DNA from: Paraglaciecola sp. L1A13
Lineage (GTDB): Bacteria; Pseudomonadota; Gammaproteobacteria; Enterobacterales; Alteromonadaceae
NCBI RefSeq assembly: GCF_009796745.1
Contig: NZ_CP047024.1
Location: 682,001-746,000, forward strand
Direction: 5' to 3'
DNA length: 64,000 nt
Positions 19,447 through 28,652 of this stretch are shown here, piece after piece (the stretch's first letter is position 1; every line of letters begins with the position of its first letter). The position numbers and the translations under genes were made by a program. The notes beneath the pieces were generated by a model. The model saw only the letters and a list, made by a program, of their open reading frames with translations, searched no databases and was not told the origin of the DNA.

Positions 19447-20100
19447 ATGCAAACCCATGAAGCAGGCTGTTTAGATGAGCAGGTGATCGCGTATATCTGT
19501 GAACAACTAACTGTTTACGGTTATTGTGTTGTCGCTGATTTTTTACCTGAAGCCGTGGCCAATGCGTTATATTTAGAAGCAAGTAGTGATCATCGTTTGC
19601 ACTTTAAGCAAGCGTCTATCGGCAGAGAGCAGTTACAACAAGTAAATACTGATGTGCGTAGCGATAGCATCGCTTGGATCAATAATCAGAGTGAAACTCA
19701 AAGTCTATATTTAAAACTCATGGAAAACTTACGAATAGAAATCAATCGACGTCTGTTTCTAGGGTTATTCGATTATGAAAGCCATTTTGCTCATTATGGA
19801 CTTGGAGATTTTTACAAACGTCACGTGGATGCGTTTAAGGGTGGTAGTAACCGATTACTTAGCAGCGTTGTTTATTTAAACGCCGATTGGCTTAAAACTG
19901 ATCAAGGTGAGTTACTTATGTTTCATGATGAGCAATTATCACCCTTCTTAATAGTTGAGCCTATTTTTAACCGGTGCGTGATTTTTCTTAGTGAGCAATT
20001 CCCCCACGAAGTCCGCGCCGCTAAGAGAGATCGCTATAGCATTGCTGGTTGGTTTCGCACCAATAATAGTATTGGCGGACAAATCGATCCACCCCGCTAA
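19447..20100 (+). CDS. 2-oxoglutarate/Fe(II)-dependent oxygenase, prolyl-hydroxylase-like
   Basis: The 217-residue product has the iron-binding facial triad of the prolyl 4-hydroxylase/EGLN type: H126-x-D128 in KRHVDAF and distal H187 in FPHEVR, followed by R196 in RYSIAGWFR, the expected 2-oxoglutarate anchor. Relatives in gammaproteobacteria hydroxylate ribosomal proteins or EF-Tu (the PPHD type from Pseudomonas acts on EF-Tu); that target is an inference here. No signal peptide is seen, so it is cytoplasmic. A 100-bp gap separates it from the next gene. Confidence 0.85.
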   Translation: MQTHEAGCLDEQVIAYICEQLTVYGYCVVADFLPEAVANALYLEASSDHRLHFKQASIGREQLQQVNTDVRSDSIAWINNQSETQSLYLKLMENLRIEINRRLFLGLFDYESHFAHYGLGDFYKRHVDAFKGGSNRLLSSVVYLNADWLKTDQGELLMFHDEQLSPFLIVEPIFNRCVIFLSEQFPHEVRAAKRDRYSIAGWFRTNNSIGGQIDPPR

Positions 20101-20200
20101 TAACATTGTTTTTACAAAGCCTCTTGCTTTAAATATTACAAATAATATAAATTATTCAATATTAAAGATACCTGGTATCAATTTGAACAAGAGAGATTCT

Positions 20201-21496
20201 ATGAAAGTGAAAACTACAAGCTGGTGTTTGTTGGCGTTGCTAACCGTTACCGGTAGCGCAGTTTCGGCGCCGTCGGCTGAGCATCTATATACTCAACAAC
20301 CTTCTGTTACTCCCGAACTGGCGAGCCCTGGCCAATACGCTGTTGGGGTTAAAACATTAAACGTGGTACATAAAAAGCAACTTAATACGCAGACCTTTAC
20401 CTCACAGGCAGATCGCCCTTTAACACTAGAGGTGTGGTATCCGGCTGATGATAAAGCGGCAACTGAAACGCTTGCCACCTATGAGAACGTCACCCGGTTG
20501 CACAAACCATTTAGCCTTATAGGCACCAGTCATAGAGATGCTGCGCCAAAAGCGTCGGGACAATTTCCATTGGTGGTTTTGTCACATGGTTATACTGGGT
20601 ATCGGACGATTATGTATTATCTTGGCGAGCATCTAGCAAGCCATGGATACGTAGTGGTAGGTATTGATCACACAGATTCTACTACCGCGGATGTAGATTT
20701 CGTAAATTCAGGTTTTTCTGGTTTCCCTAGTACGTTAATTAATCGCGCGCGAGACCAACAATTTGTACTGGATTATTTTAGTCAAGATGACTCTGCAATC
20801 GCGAGCATTACTGACACCGATGATGCAGCGGTTATTGGTTATTCGATGGGCGGATTTGGTGCGGTAAACACCATTGGTGCATGTTATGACTTTAATCAAG
20901 CCGGTTTACAACGTTTAGGGTTCCCAGAAGAAACCGCGAAACAGCTTATGCCCATATTTAATAGTTGTAATGCAGGTCGTGACACGGTCGATCCTCGTTG
21001 GAAAGCCATGATTGCTTATGCTCCATGGGGTGGCGAGACATCGGTACATGATGCAGAGTCTATGGCGAAAATCACAGTGCCAAGTTTGTATGTGTCAGGT
21101 GATCAAGATGACGTTTCTGGCTATGAAAACGGTGTTAAAAAATTATTTGAACAGACTGGCAGTCAAGATAAATACATGATGGTGTTTGAGAATGCGAGGC
21201 ATAATATCGCGCCTCATCCAGCCCCGAAAGTTGCCTATGAAACGGATGCTGATCTCGGCCATTATATTGAACCTAGCTGGAATAACGAACAACTCAATCG
21301 TATTAACGAACATATGAGCTTGGCGTTTCTAGATTGTTTCGTGAAAAGTGACGCCAACAAGTGTGCTTACTTACCTAAGCGTGAGAGCGCTACGCAAGTT
21401 AAAGGTAGTGATGGCAAGCTAACTGAGGCGTGGCCTGGTTTTGCAGATCGCTGGGCTACCGGTATCGATTTTTATCGAGGTACAAACGCGAAATAG
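20201..21496 (+). CDS. Secreted alpha/beta hydrolase, PAF-acetylhydrolase/dienelactone-hydrolase-like
   Basis: The 431-residue product has a signal peptide (KVKTTSWCLLALLTVTGSAVSA), then an alpha/beta-hydrolase fold with an oxyanion-hole segment (VVLSHGYTGYR) and the nucleophile elbow GYSMGG (Ser215). A later His in ENARHNIAPH is the likely catalytic base. It should act in the periplasm or outside the cell on esters or lipids; the substrate is unknown. I chose ATG at 20201, preceded by AGAGA and directly opening a signal peptide. The frame continues upstream to 19991, but that part lies inside the oxygenase gene. A strong terminator follows. Confidence 0.85.
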   Translation: MKVKTTSWCLLALLTVTGSAVSAPSAEHLYTQQPSVTPELASPGQYAVGVKTLNVVHKKQLNTQTFTSQADRPLTLEVWYPADDKAATETLATYENVTRLHKPFSLIGTSHRDAAPKASGQFPLVVLSHGYTGYRTIMYYLGEHLASHGYVVVGIDHTDSTTADVDFVNSGFSGFPSTLINRARDQQFVLDYFSQDDSAIASITDTDDAAVIGYSMGGFGAVNTIGACYDFNQAGLQRLGFPEETAKQLMPIFNSCNAGRDTVDPRWKAMIAYAPWGGETSVHDAESMAKITVPSLYVSGDQDDVSGYENGVKKLFEQTGSQDKYMMVFENARHNIAPHPAPKVAYETDADLGHYIEPSWNNEQLNRINEHMSLAFLDCFVKSDANKCAYLPKRESATQVKGSDGKLTEAWPGFADRWATGIDFYRGTNAK

Positions 21497-21513
21497 TATG
21501 TCTAATCTATAAG

Positions 21514-21548
21514 AAGGCCCATTTGCCTATAGGCAAACGGGCCTTTTT
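21514..21548. terminator. Terminator between the hydrolase and the dipeptidase
   Basis: A 14-bp stem (21514-21527 with 21532-21545, one A-C mismatch) around TATA ends in five T residues on the plus strand. It lies between two convergent genes and may serve both, but the T-run favours the plus strand. Confidence 0.9.
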
Positions 21549-21566
21549 ATTTTCTTGACCTAAGTG

Positions 21567-22766
21567 CTAATGTTGTTCGGCGTACGTTTCTACTGCTTGC
21601 CAAACGCGTAAGAAGTTGCCGCTTAAAATCTTCTTAATGTCTGCTTCTGAATACTCACGATCCATTAAGCCCTGGACCAAATTTGGATAGGTCGATACAT
21701 CCTTGAGACCTTCAGGCAGCGAATCACCTACGCCGTCGTAATCAGACCCAATACCTACATGGTCAATACCAATAAGTTCGACTACATGATCAATGTGATC
21801 AAGTACTGTGTCTACGTTAGCAAAAGGAAAAGGGTTGTTAGCAATATACTCTTCATCAAACGCGGTCACTAGCGGGCTTTCTTTTCCTTCTTTTTCCACA
21901 AGTGCTTTACGTTTAGCCGTCATCTTGTTGCGCCAGTTTTGCGATAACTTGCTAACAAACGTTGAGCCAAAGTTAATTTGAATGACTCCGCCATTTTCAC
22001 CTAGGGCTTTGATCATATCGTCGTCCATATTACGCTCAAAGCCCGGCGTGAATTTACGTAAGGATGAGTGAGATGCAATAACGGGCACTTTGCTAATTTC
22101 GATAGCTTGATAAAAGGCTTGGTCTGATACATGGGAAATATCAACCATAATGCCGATGTTATTCATCTCTTCTACCAATGTTTTACCAAATGGGCTGAGG
22201 CCTTTCCATTTGCGGCGAATATCGTAGGATGAGTCAGAAATATGGTTACTTTGCGAGTGGGCGAGGGTGATATAGCGGATGCCGCGCTCATGAAACGTTT
22301 TAAGGTTATTCAGATCGCCTTGAATAGGTGAGCCATTTTCCATTCCCATGGGCAGTGAAATCAAGCCTTGTGCAAACTGTTTTTTAACGTCAGCCACACT
22401 TTTTGCAATGGCAAATTTATCCGGTGCGCGACCAACGATTGCTTCTACATAATCGATAAGTTTATGGGCTAGGGCAGTAGACTCGTCTGAATCATCAAGG
22501 TTTGCAGGCACATAAACTGACATAAAAGGTGCATTTAAGCCGCCCGCTTTTGCTCGAGGATAGTCAAAATCGCCGCCATCGGTGGCTTTGGTTACGTCGA
22601 CCCACTTTTTACTGATGCGATAAGGTACATCAATATGTGAATCAATAAGTATGGTTTCTTGCGTTAAGGCTATTGCTTTTTCAGATGCGGAATATTGCGC
22701 GCTGACGTAGCTGGAAAACGCCAATGTACAGGCAACAAATAGAGTCGTTTTATGGATGTTTTTCAT
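21567..22766 (-). CDS. Secreted membrane-dipeptidase family (M19) protein
   Basis: The 399-residue product begins with a signal peptide (KNIHKTTLFVACTLAFSSYVSA) and continues as a renal-dipeptidase-type TIM barrel with the binuclear zinc motifs: IDSHIDVP (His-x-Asp), the bridging Glu in GMENG, the HSQSNH region, and VIASHSSLR plus IGSDYDG further on. M19 enzymes cleave dipeptides, often D- or dehydro- forms. I chose ATG at 22766 because AGGAA lies 5 bp upstream; the frame extends to 22805 without a site. It runs in the same direction as the GH36 gene upstream, 178 bp away, and may or may not belong to that locus. Confidence 0.88.
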   Translation of the reverse strand: MKNIHKTTLFVACTLAFSSYVSAQYSASEKAIALTQETILIDSHIDVPYRISKKWVDVTKATDGGDFDYPRAKAGGLNAPFMSVYVPANLDDSDESTALAHKLIDYVEAIVGRAPDKFAIAKSVADVKKQFAQGLISLPMGMENGSPIQGDLNNLKTFHERGIRYITLAHSQSNHISDSSYDIRRKWKGLSPFGKTLVEEMNNIGIMVDISHVSDQAFYQAIEISKVPVIASHSSLRKFTPGFERNMDDDMIKALGENGGVIQINFGSTFVSKLSQNWRNKMTAKRKALVEKEGKESPLVTAFDEEYIANNPFPFANVDTVLDHIDHVVELIGIDHVGIGSDYDGVGDSLPEGLKDVSTYPNLVQGLMDREYSEADIKKILSGNFLRVWQAVETYAEQH

Positions 22767-22944
22767 GTCGTTCCTTGGATTATATTTTTTATCGTGGTTA
22801 TTCATTGCTTAACAATATTTACGCACACAGGAGGAAATACTGCCGCGTACCTGACGATGGTATAAAGGAAGGAGGGGTAATGTAAAGCGTGAAAAGTGTC
22901 TCCGCGTGAGCTAAAAATAGCCCGCGCAGCGACATTTTAGAGAA

Positions 22945-25101
22945 TTAAACTTTCGTCAGATGAAACAATAAGCTGCTTTGTGGGGTTAACAACGGCATTT
23001 GCATACCTAACTGCATCAGCAGTTCACCGGTAAAGACGTGCCCATCAACCGCGCTTAAATGATTAGCGAAGCCAAATAAACCCGATTTTGGCCACTTTTC
23101 GGTATTCTTGATTGGCCAAATGATATCGAGTTTATATTGGCTGCTCTTATTTAATCCAGCAAACTTATACTGATCCGGCAAAGTTGCTGAGCTACACGCT
23201 ATTAAACTGTAAGAGAATAGCGCTTGTGACTTATCTTTTGCCACAATACCTAACCCATTCATATAGGCAGGAAGTTCTAAGCGGAACAAATCGCCGCCAT
23301 GAACCAGCGCCCGATGTTTTTTGTATAAGTCGGTCATCGCCTTGAGCTCGACTTTTTCTGCATCCGTTAGCTCACGTAAATCCATCTCCATACCCATATG
23401 ACCAAACAGGGTCACAGATGCACGCATTTCCATTGATACGGTCCGGTGGGTAATGTGGCATTCTCTAGGGCCAACGTGTGACCCCATAAGTTCTGATGGC
23501 AAGAAGTACGAGAAACCATTCTGAATTTTTAGGCGTTCAAGGGCATCATTTGAATCCGAAGTCCATACGCGATCGGTACGAGCGAGTACACCGTAATCTG
23601 CGCGGCCACCACCAGATGCGCAGCTTTCAACTTCTACTTGTGGATGCGTTTCCCGAATTTTGTCGAGTAAACGGTAAACTGCATGTATTTGGTTATGACC
23701 ACCAGGCTTGCCACTATGATTACCTTGGTGGTTTAGATCGCGGTTCATATCCCACTTCACATAGCTAATATCGTATTCAGTCAACAATGCATCTAAGCGC
23801 TCGAACAGGTAATCGAATACTTCAGGACGAGATAAGTCCAAGACAAGCTGGTTACGACAGTCAATCTGCTTCTTTATTTCGTTACCCAATACCCACTCAG
23901 GGTGCTGGCGATACAGATCACTATCTGGATTAACCATTTCTGGTTCAAACCATAATCCGAATTCTAGCCCCTGGGCTTTGACGTGGTCGATTAGCGGCGT
24001 TAAGCCTTGTGGATAGAATTCTTTGTCCACATACCAGTCACCTAAACCTGCCGTGTCATCATTGCGGCCATTAAACCAACCATCGTCTAATACGAAACGC
24101 TCGGCTCCCATTTCTGCAGCACGTTCAGCAAGATCTTTTAGGGTCGCAATGTCGTGATTGAAGTAAATCCCTTCCCACGTGTTGTAATGCACGGGACGTG
24201 GCTTGTCATGTACACTTTGGCGAATGATATGACTGCGTACATATTCATGAAATTGCTGAGATAAAACCGATAAGCCCTGATCAGTATAACTAGCAAAAAG
24301 AGTCGGTGTTTGATAATACTGGCCTTTATCTAGCACAATTTCACCGGGGAAAAGTAGTTCGCCCATTTGCACATATGAACGTCCATCCGCCATTTTTTCA
24401 GCAACAATTTTATGATTGCCGCTCCAGCCTAGATGAAAACCATATGCTTCACCTTGGGCTTGATTGGTGGTTTTAGGATGCAATAGCAACGCGGGGTAGC
24501 TATCGTGGGAGGTTTTGCCACGCCGGTTTTCCCGTACGTAAGAACCAAAAAATTTATCTAACGAATGCTGCTGAAACTCACCAGCCCAATGTCCCTCAAA
24601 GCCAACTATTTGCTCGAAATCGCTTGGTGTCGGAATGGTTGCTGCTGCGCACCAGTCAATAGTAACTGGTTGACTACCGACATTATTAATTGTCGTGTTA
24701 AAGGTCAACACATCGGTTTTAACATCTAATTCAATCACTACAACGACTTCAATACCGCGAGCACTATCTAGGCTGGTAAGGGTTACGGTATGGGTATTTT
24801 CTTGGGTAACCGTTTTTAACAATGGATTTGTTGCCCACTGATCTTGTTCACCGTGCAGGCTTAGACCTGGCAAGCCAGTAAACCCTTGTCCGGAGGTTGG
24901 GGTCACGCACAAACTAAGCTCTTCGATGGGCGAGACTGGCGCCTCTTGACGCAATCGTAAAGCTCGCATCATGCCGACGATCGATTGCTCAGACAGCTTA
25001 GCGCGCCAATAAATAATCTGCGGTGTGTCGTGCCCGACATCTAAAATTAGGCTGCTCTTTTGCCCATGTAGTGCAATAAGTTGTGCGGCATGTTGCGTCA
25101 T
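22945..25101 (-). CDS. Alpha-galactosidase, glycoside hydrolase family 36
   Basis: GH36 enzymes remove terminal alpha-1,6 or related galactosyl residues with retention. The 718-residue product has the full GH36 layout: an N-terminal beta-supersandwich (FEGHWAGEFQ), the TIM barrel with ERFVLDDGWFNGR, the nucleophile Asp451 in YVKWDMNRD, the acid/base Asp516 in WTSDSNDALER, and a C-terminal beta domain. No signal peptide is present, so it acts in the cytoplasm on imported oligosaccharide or galactoside. It is divergent from the TonB-dependent receptor across a 535-bp region, which fits joint control of uptake and hydrolysis. The ATG at 25101 follows AAGGACC. Confidence 0.94.
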   Translation of the reverse strand: MTQHAAQLIALHGQKSSLILDVGHDTPQIIYWRAKLSEQSIVGMMRALRLRQEAPVSPIEELSLCVTPTSGQGFTGLPGLSLHGEQDQWATNPLLKTVTQENTHTVTLTSLDSARGIEVVVVIELDVKTDVLTFNTTINNVGSQPVTIDWCAAATIPTPSDFEQIVGFEGHWAGEFQQHSLDKFFGSYVRENRRGKTSHDSYPALLLHPKTTNQAQGEAYGFHLGWSGNHKIVAEKMADGRSYVQMGELLFPGEIVLDKGQYYQTPTLFASYTDQGLSVLSQQFHEYVRSHIIRQSVHDKPRPVHYNTWEGIYFNHDIATLKDLAERAAEMGAERFVLDDGWFNGRNDDTAGLGDWYVDKEFYPQGLTPLIDHVKAQGLEFGLWFEPEMVNPDSDLYRQHPEWVLGNEIKKQIDCRNQLVLDLSRPEVFDYLFERLDALLTEYDISYVKWDMNRDLNHQGNHSGKPGGHNQIHAVYRLLDKIRETHPQVEVESCASGGGRADYGVLARTDRVWTSDSNDALERLKIQNGFSYFLPSELMGSHVGPRECHITHRTVSMEMRASVTLFGHMGMEMDLRELTDAEKVELKAMTDLYKKHRALVHGGDLFRLELPAYMNGLGIVAKDKSQALFSYSLIACSSATLPDQYKFAGLNKSSQYKLDIIWPIKNTEKWPKSGLFGFANHLSAVDGHVFTGELLMQLGMQMPLLTPQSSLLFHLTKV

Positions 25102-25636
25102 AAAGGGTCCTTGCTGGGATCAGTTTTATACAATAATTATTAATTAGTCATTTTAATCGTTTTTATAAACATATAAATAGTATTATTTAACTTTATCAAT
25201 AATTTCTTAATTTTTGCTAGGTTTTCATCCTATTCTTTATATTGTAAAAATAGCTGAGCATCGAGCTTTAGGCATTTTTACCTTGGATTAACGAAATTAT
25301 ACATAGATGACGAAATAATTATCTTGTCCGTTGAGCCCTGTGTAAAGCGTTTAAATTGGAGGGTTAAATTAATTTTAAAAATATAAGTATATGTTTTTGA
25401 ATGCTTTATTTTGAATTCTTCTTAATTTTTTTGTTCAAATTAAGACTAATTAGCTATTCAGTATATGTTGCGCACATGTTGACAAGTTGTATTAATACTA
25501 TTTAACATACATATCACTAGGTAGCCAAATGGCATGATCCTATAGTTATGCGAGTGGTTTGAGTGGAACTGTATACTTGCACGGCGCCAAAAACGAAGAA
25601 CACATCATATTAACAGGACACAACGGGGCACATCCC
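25102..25636. other. Divergent regulatory region between GH36 and the TonB-dependent receptor
   Basis: This AT-rich stretch has no gene. On the plus strand it carries a promoter candidate at 25479-25508. At 25341-25355, TGTAAAGCGTTTAAA is a near-palindrome of the kind recognised by LacI/GalR-type sugar repressors. On the minus strand, TTGATA (25194-25199) is a possible -35 for GH36. No regulator gene lies in the locus, so a distant repressor would be needed. Confidence 0.4.
25479..25508 (+). promoter_or_regulatory. Probable promoter of the TonB-dependent receptor operon
   Basis: A perfect -35 TTGACA (25479-25484) is followed after 18 bp by TAACAT (25503-25508), which matches the -10 consensus at four of six positions. 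The leader to the ATG at 25637 would be about 120 nt. Confidence 0.5.
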
Positions 25637-28396
25637 ATGAAAAAATCATACATTTGGTCGGCCGTAAAAACCGCCTTATTAGTACCTACTGTTGCTGGTT
25701 TATCCATGCAAGCAATAGCACAAGAAGCATCTGACGACAGTAATCTAGAAGTAATTCAAGTTCGAGGCATAGTAAGCAGCCTTAAGCGTGCCATGTCGGA
25801 TAAAAAAGAAGCATTGATTGTATCCGACGGTATTGCTGCTGAAGATTTGGGTAAATTTCCTGATTTAAACGTAGCTGAGTCATTACAACGTATTACGGGT
25901 GTATCAATTGACCGTAGTGGTGGTGAAGGACAAGCGGTAACAGTGCGTGGTTTCGGACCACAATTCAATACTGTTTTAGTTAATGGACGCCAGTTAGCGA
26001 CTGATAGCGGTGGCCGTGAGTTTAACTTCGACGTGTTAGCTGCTGACCAAATCACAGGTGCTGATGTTTATAAAAGTACGCGTGCTGATCTTCAAGAAGG
26101 CGGCATTGGTGCGACTATTAATGTATCAACTGCCCGTCCGTTCGATTACGAAGGCTTCCAGCTTATTGGTTCAGTGAAGGGCATGTACGAAACACTTTCG
26201 GAAGAGACTTCGCCTTCCGCTTCATTCCTTGTTAGTAACACATTTAACGACGATAAAATGGGCGTGTTGTTAGCCGTTTCTCGTCAAGAACGTGATATAC
26301 AAATTAACACTGTGGGCACTGCCGGCTGGCGTGCCGACCAAACGATTTCTAATCGTGATGACGGCGTGTTGTTTACCAATGCCTATATTCCACGTAACTG
26401 GGATCAGGCCATTGACCAACAAGAGCGTACTCGTACTAACGCAAGCTTAGTTTTCCAATTTGCTCCGTCGGATGAAGTCAATATTACCCTTGATGGCTTT
26501 ATTTCTAAATTTGAAGTCGATTCACAAGTGACTGATTTAGCTGCATGGTTTGAACCTGACCGTGTAGGCAATGCAACCATCGATCAAGCAACGGGCACTT
26601 TGCTGACATTTGATCAACAAATTGGTCTGCACGGTGGTAGTGGTGACCCAGCATCAGATTTCGTATCTTATACTCGTAATTCGCGTGATTCACAAAGCGA
26701 TGGATTTGGCGTAAATGTCGAATGGGATATTACCCCTCAACTTAAGGGTACATTCGATGTATCAACGTCTTCTGCGGAAAATGATCGCGCTGGTAAAGAT
26801 CGTTTCAACGTAGTGGGTATTATAAACAATTACGCATTTGACGGTACAAGCAGTGTGCCAATTGTTACTCACGATGGTTTTGGCGGCGACAGTTTACCTG
26901 ATGCCAGCCGCGCTCGTTTGCATTATAATGAAAAAGGTCAGACATTTACTGATGAAGACGAAATCAACGAATTTAAAGCTGATTTTGTTTACTTAGCTGA
27001 TTCGGACGTATTCCAAAAAGCACAATTTGGTGTTTACCGCCAAGAACGTGAAAAATCGGCATTTCAAATTTATGGTAATCAATGCGCATTTTGTGGTTAC
27101 GGCACTGAAGCACCAATTGATACCATTGGATTTGAACCTTTCACAGCAAAGAACTTCTTCTCTGGTTACCCTGAAACCTTCTATACCTATGACGGTGATG
27201 CGTATATAGATTTCCTTGCTGATTCGGGCAACCCAATTGTAACATCGCTGCAAAATAACCGTTATACCATCAACGAAGATGTGACTAGTTTGTATCTAGA
27301 CTTTACGTTTGTGTATGACATTGGTGATATGCCGTTGGCGGTTAATGTAGGCGCACGTTACGCTGAGACAGACATTAAAGTAGCTGCAGTACAAAGCTTT
27401 ATTAAGGATGTTGTTCCGACCTCGGATTTAACTTTATTTGCTAACGAATTTGGCCCCGCCACCGATATCCAACAAGGTGATAGCTACTCTAATTTATTAC
27501 CTAGCGTTAACGTTAAGTTAGACTTATCCGATGAAATGGTTTTACGTTTCTCTGTGTATGACTCAATGACACGCCCAACTATGTCTCAGCTATCTCCCGC
27601 GACAACGTTCAACGAGCCTCGTCGTCAGAACTTAACCGCAAGTGGTGGTAACCCTTCGCTTAAGCCGTTCACCTCTGAAAACTGGGATCTATCATTCGAA
27701 TGGTATTACGCTGATGCTAGTTATTTCACCTTTGCTGTATTCAGTAAAGAAGTGCAAGACTTTATCGTAAGCTTAACTGGAGAAGAGACATATACTTTCT
27801 CAGACCGTGCTGCGGCCGATGGATTCAGATGTAATAACGACACTGGCGATAATTTATGTGCAGTAGGTCTAGCGTTAGACTCTACTCGTCCTGATTATGA
27901 TGTAGTGGCAAACACTGAAGAATTGAACGGTGCAAGTGAAGTGTATACCGTTAGTCGTCCGCAAAATACGGAAACGACCAAAGTAACAGGCTATGAAGTC
28001 GCAGTGACTCACGTATTCGAAAATGGCTTTGGTGTAATGGCTAATGCCACCGTGGTTAACGCTGATACTGACTTCTTGGAAGGCTTAGGCGATTCGCAAA
28101 ACTTAGTTGTTTTCTATGAGCATGACGCATGGCAAGCACGTATTGCATTCAATAACCGTGAAGCATTCTTGCGTAACGTTGACAATGGTTTTAACGGCGA
28201 GCCTATTAATACTCAAACCTTTGGTCAATGGGATGTCAGCGCTAGTTACGACATAAACGAAAACGTCACTGTCTTCGTTGAAGGTATCAACGTAACAGAA
28301 GAAGAGCTAGTGCAAACTGGCCGTTTCGACAACCAAGTTTACTCGGTTGAAGATAATGGTGCTCGCTATGCAGTGGGTGTTCGCGCCAAGTTCTAA
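25637..28396 (+). CDS. TonB-dependent receptor, carbohydrate-locus type
   Basis: The 919-residue product has a signal peptide ending in SMQAIAQE, a plug domain (LQRITGVSIDR... VRGFGPQFNTVLVNGR) and a large beta barrel ending in the aromatic-type C-terminus GVRAKF. The plug and length fit the CUT-type receptors of Xanthomonadales and Alteromonadales that import oligosaccharides with TonB/ExbBD energy. Two short barrel stretches carry cysteine pairs (QCAFCGYG and FRCNNDTG... LCAVG), which may form loop disulfides. I chose ATG at 25637 because it directly starts the signal peptide; an upstream frame to 25559 adds an unlikely leader. The neighbouring GH36 suggests an alpha-galactoside as the ligand. 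Confidence 0.93.
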   Translation: MKKSYIWSAVKTALLVPTVAGLSMQAIAQEASDDSNLEVIQVRGIVSSLKRAMSDKKEALIVSDGIAAEDLGKFPDLNVAESLQRITGVSIDRSGGEGQAVTVRGFGPQFNTVLVNGRQLATDSGGREFNFDVLAADQITGADVYKSTRADLQEGGIGATINVSTARPFDYEGFQLIGSVKGMYETLSEETSPSASFLVSNTFNDDKMGVLLAVSRQERDIQINTVGTAGWRADQTISNRDDGVLFTNAYIPRNWDQAIDQQERTRTNASLVFQFAPSDEVNITLDGFISKFEVDSQVTDLAAWFEPDRVGNATIDQATGTLLTFDQQIGLHGGSGDPASDFVSYTRNSRDSQSDGFGVNVEWDITPQLKGTFDVSTSSAENDRAGKDRFNVVGIINNYAFDGTSSVPIVTHDGFGGDSLPDASRARLHYNEKGQTFTDEDEINEFKADFVYLADSDVFQKAQFGVYRQEREKSAFQIYGNQCAFCGYGTEAPIDTIGFEPFTAKNFFSGYPETFYTYDGDAYIDFLADSGNPIVTSLQNNRYTINEDVTSLYLDFTFVYDIGDMPLAVNVGARYAETDIKVAAVQSFIKDVVPTSDLTLFANEFGPATDIQQGDSYSNLLPSVNVKLDLSDEMVLRFSVYDSMTRPTMSQLSPATTFNEPRRQNLTASGGNPSLKPFTSENWDLSFEWYYADASYFTFAVFSKEVQDFIVSLTGEETYTFSDRAAADGFRCNNDTGDNLCAVGLALDSTRPDYDVVANTEELNGASEVYTVSRPQNTETTKVTGYEVAVTHVFENGFGVMANATVVNADTDFLEGLGDSQNLVVFYEHDAWQARIAFNNREAFLRNVDNGFNGEPINTQTFGQWDVSASYDINENVTVFVEGINVTEEELVQTGRFDNQVYSVEDNGARYAVGVRAKF

Positions 28397-28455
28397 CCTA
28401 GTAATAAATAGGCGCAGTATGTGATTACATGGTGCGCTTATCTAATTACAACATC

Positions 28456-28486
28456 ATGGCTCGCAAGTATTAAGCGGGCCATTTTT
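28456..28486 (+). terminator. Terminator after the TonB-dependent receptor
   Basis: ATGGCTCGC (28456-28464) pairs with GCGGGCCAT (28474-28482), including one T-G wobble, around a 9-nt loop, followed by five T residues. It may partly separate abundant receptor mRNA from the downstream genes. Confidence 0.8.
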
Positions 28487-28652
28487 CCTATAAAATAACA
28501 CGTTAAATAGATTACCCCATAAAGGATGTCAGGCTTTATTGGGTAAGGTATTTAAAGACGATTTAAGTGTGTAAATCTCACCTAAATTGAAAATAATGAG
28601 GGAGTGCAACATAGCGTGCTCCACACTAGTTATTACGCGGACTAATCCATTC

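Noticed and set aside
19991..20200. Upstream extension of the secreted alpha/beta hydrolase by 70 codons
   Set aside because: It lies mostly inside the 2OG oxygenase gene; the ATG at 20201 has a ribosome site and directly starts a signal peptide.
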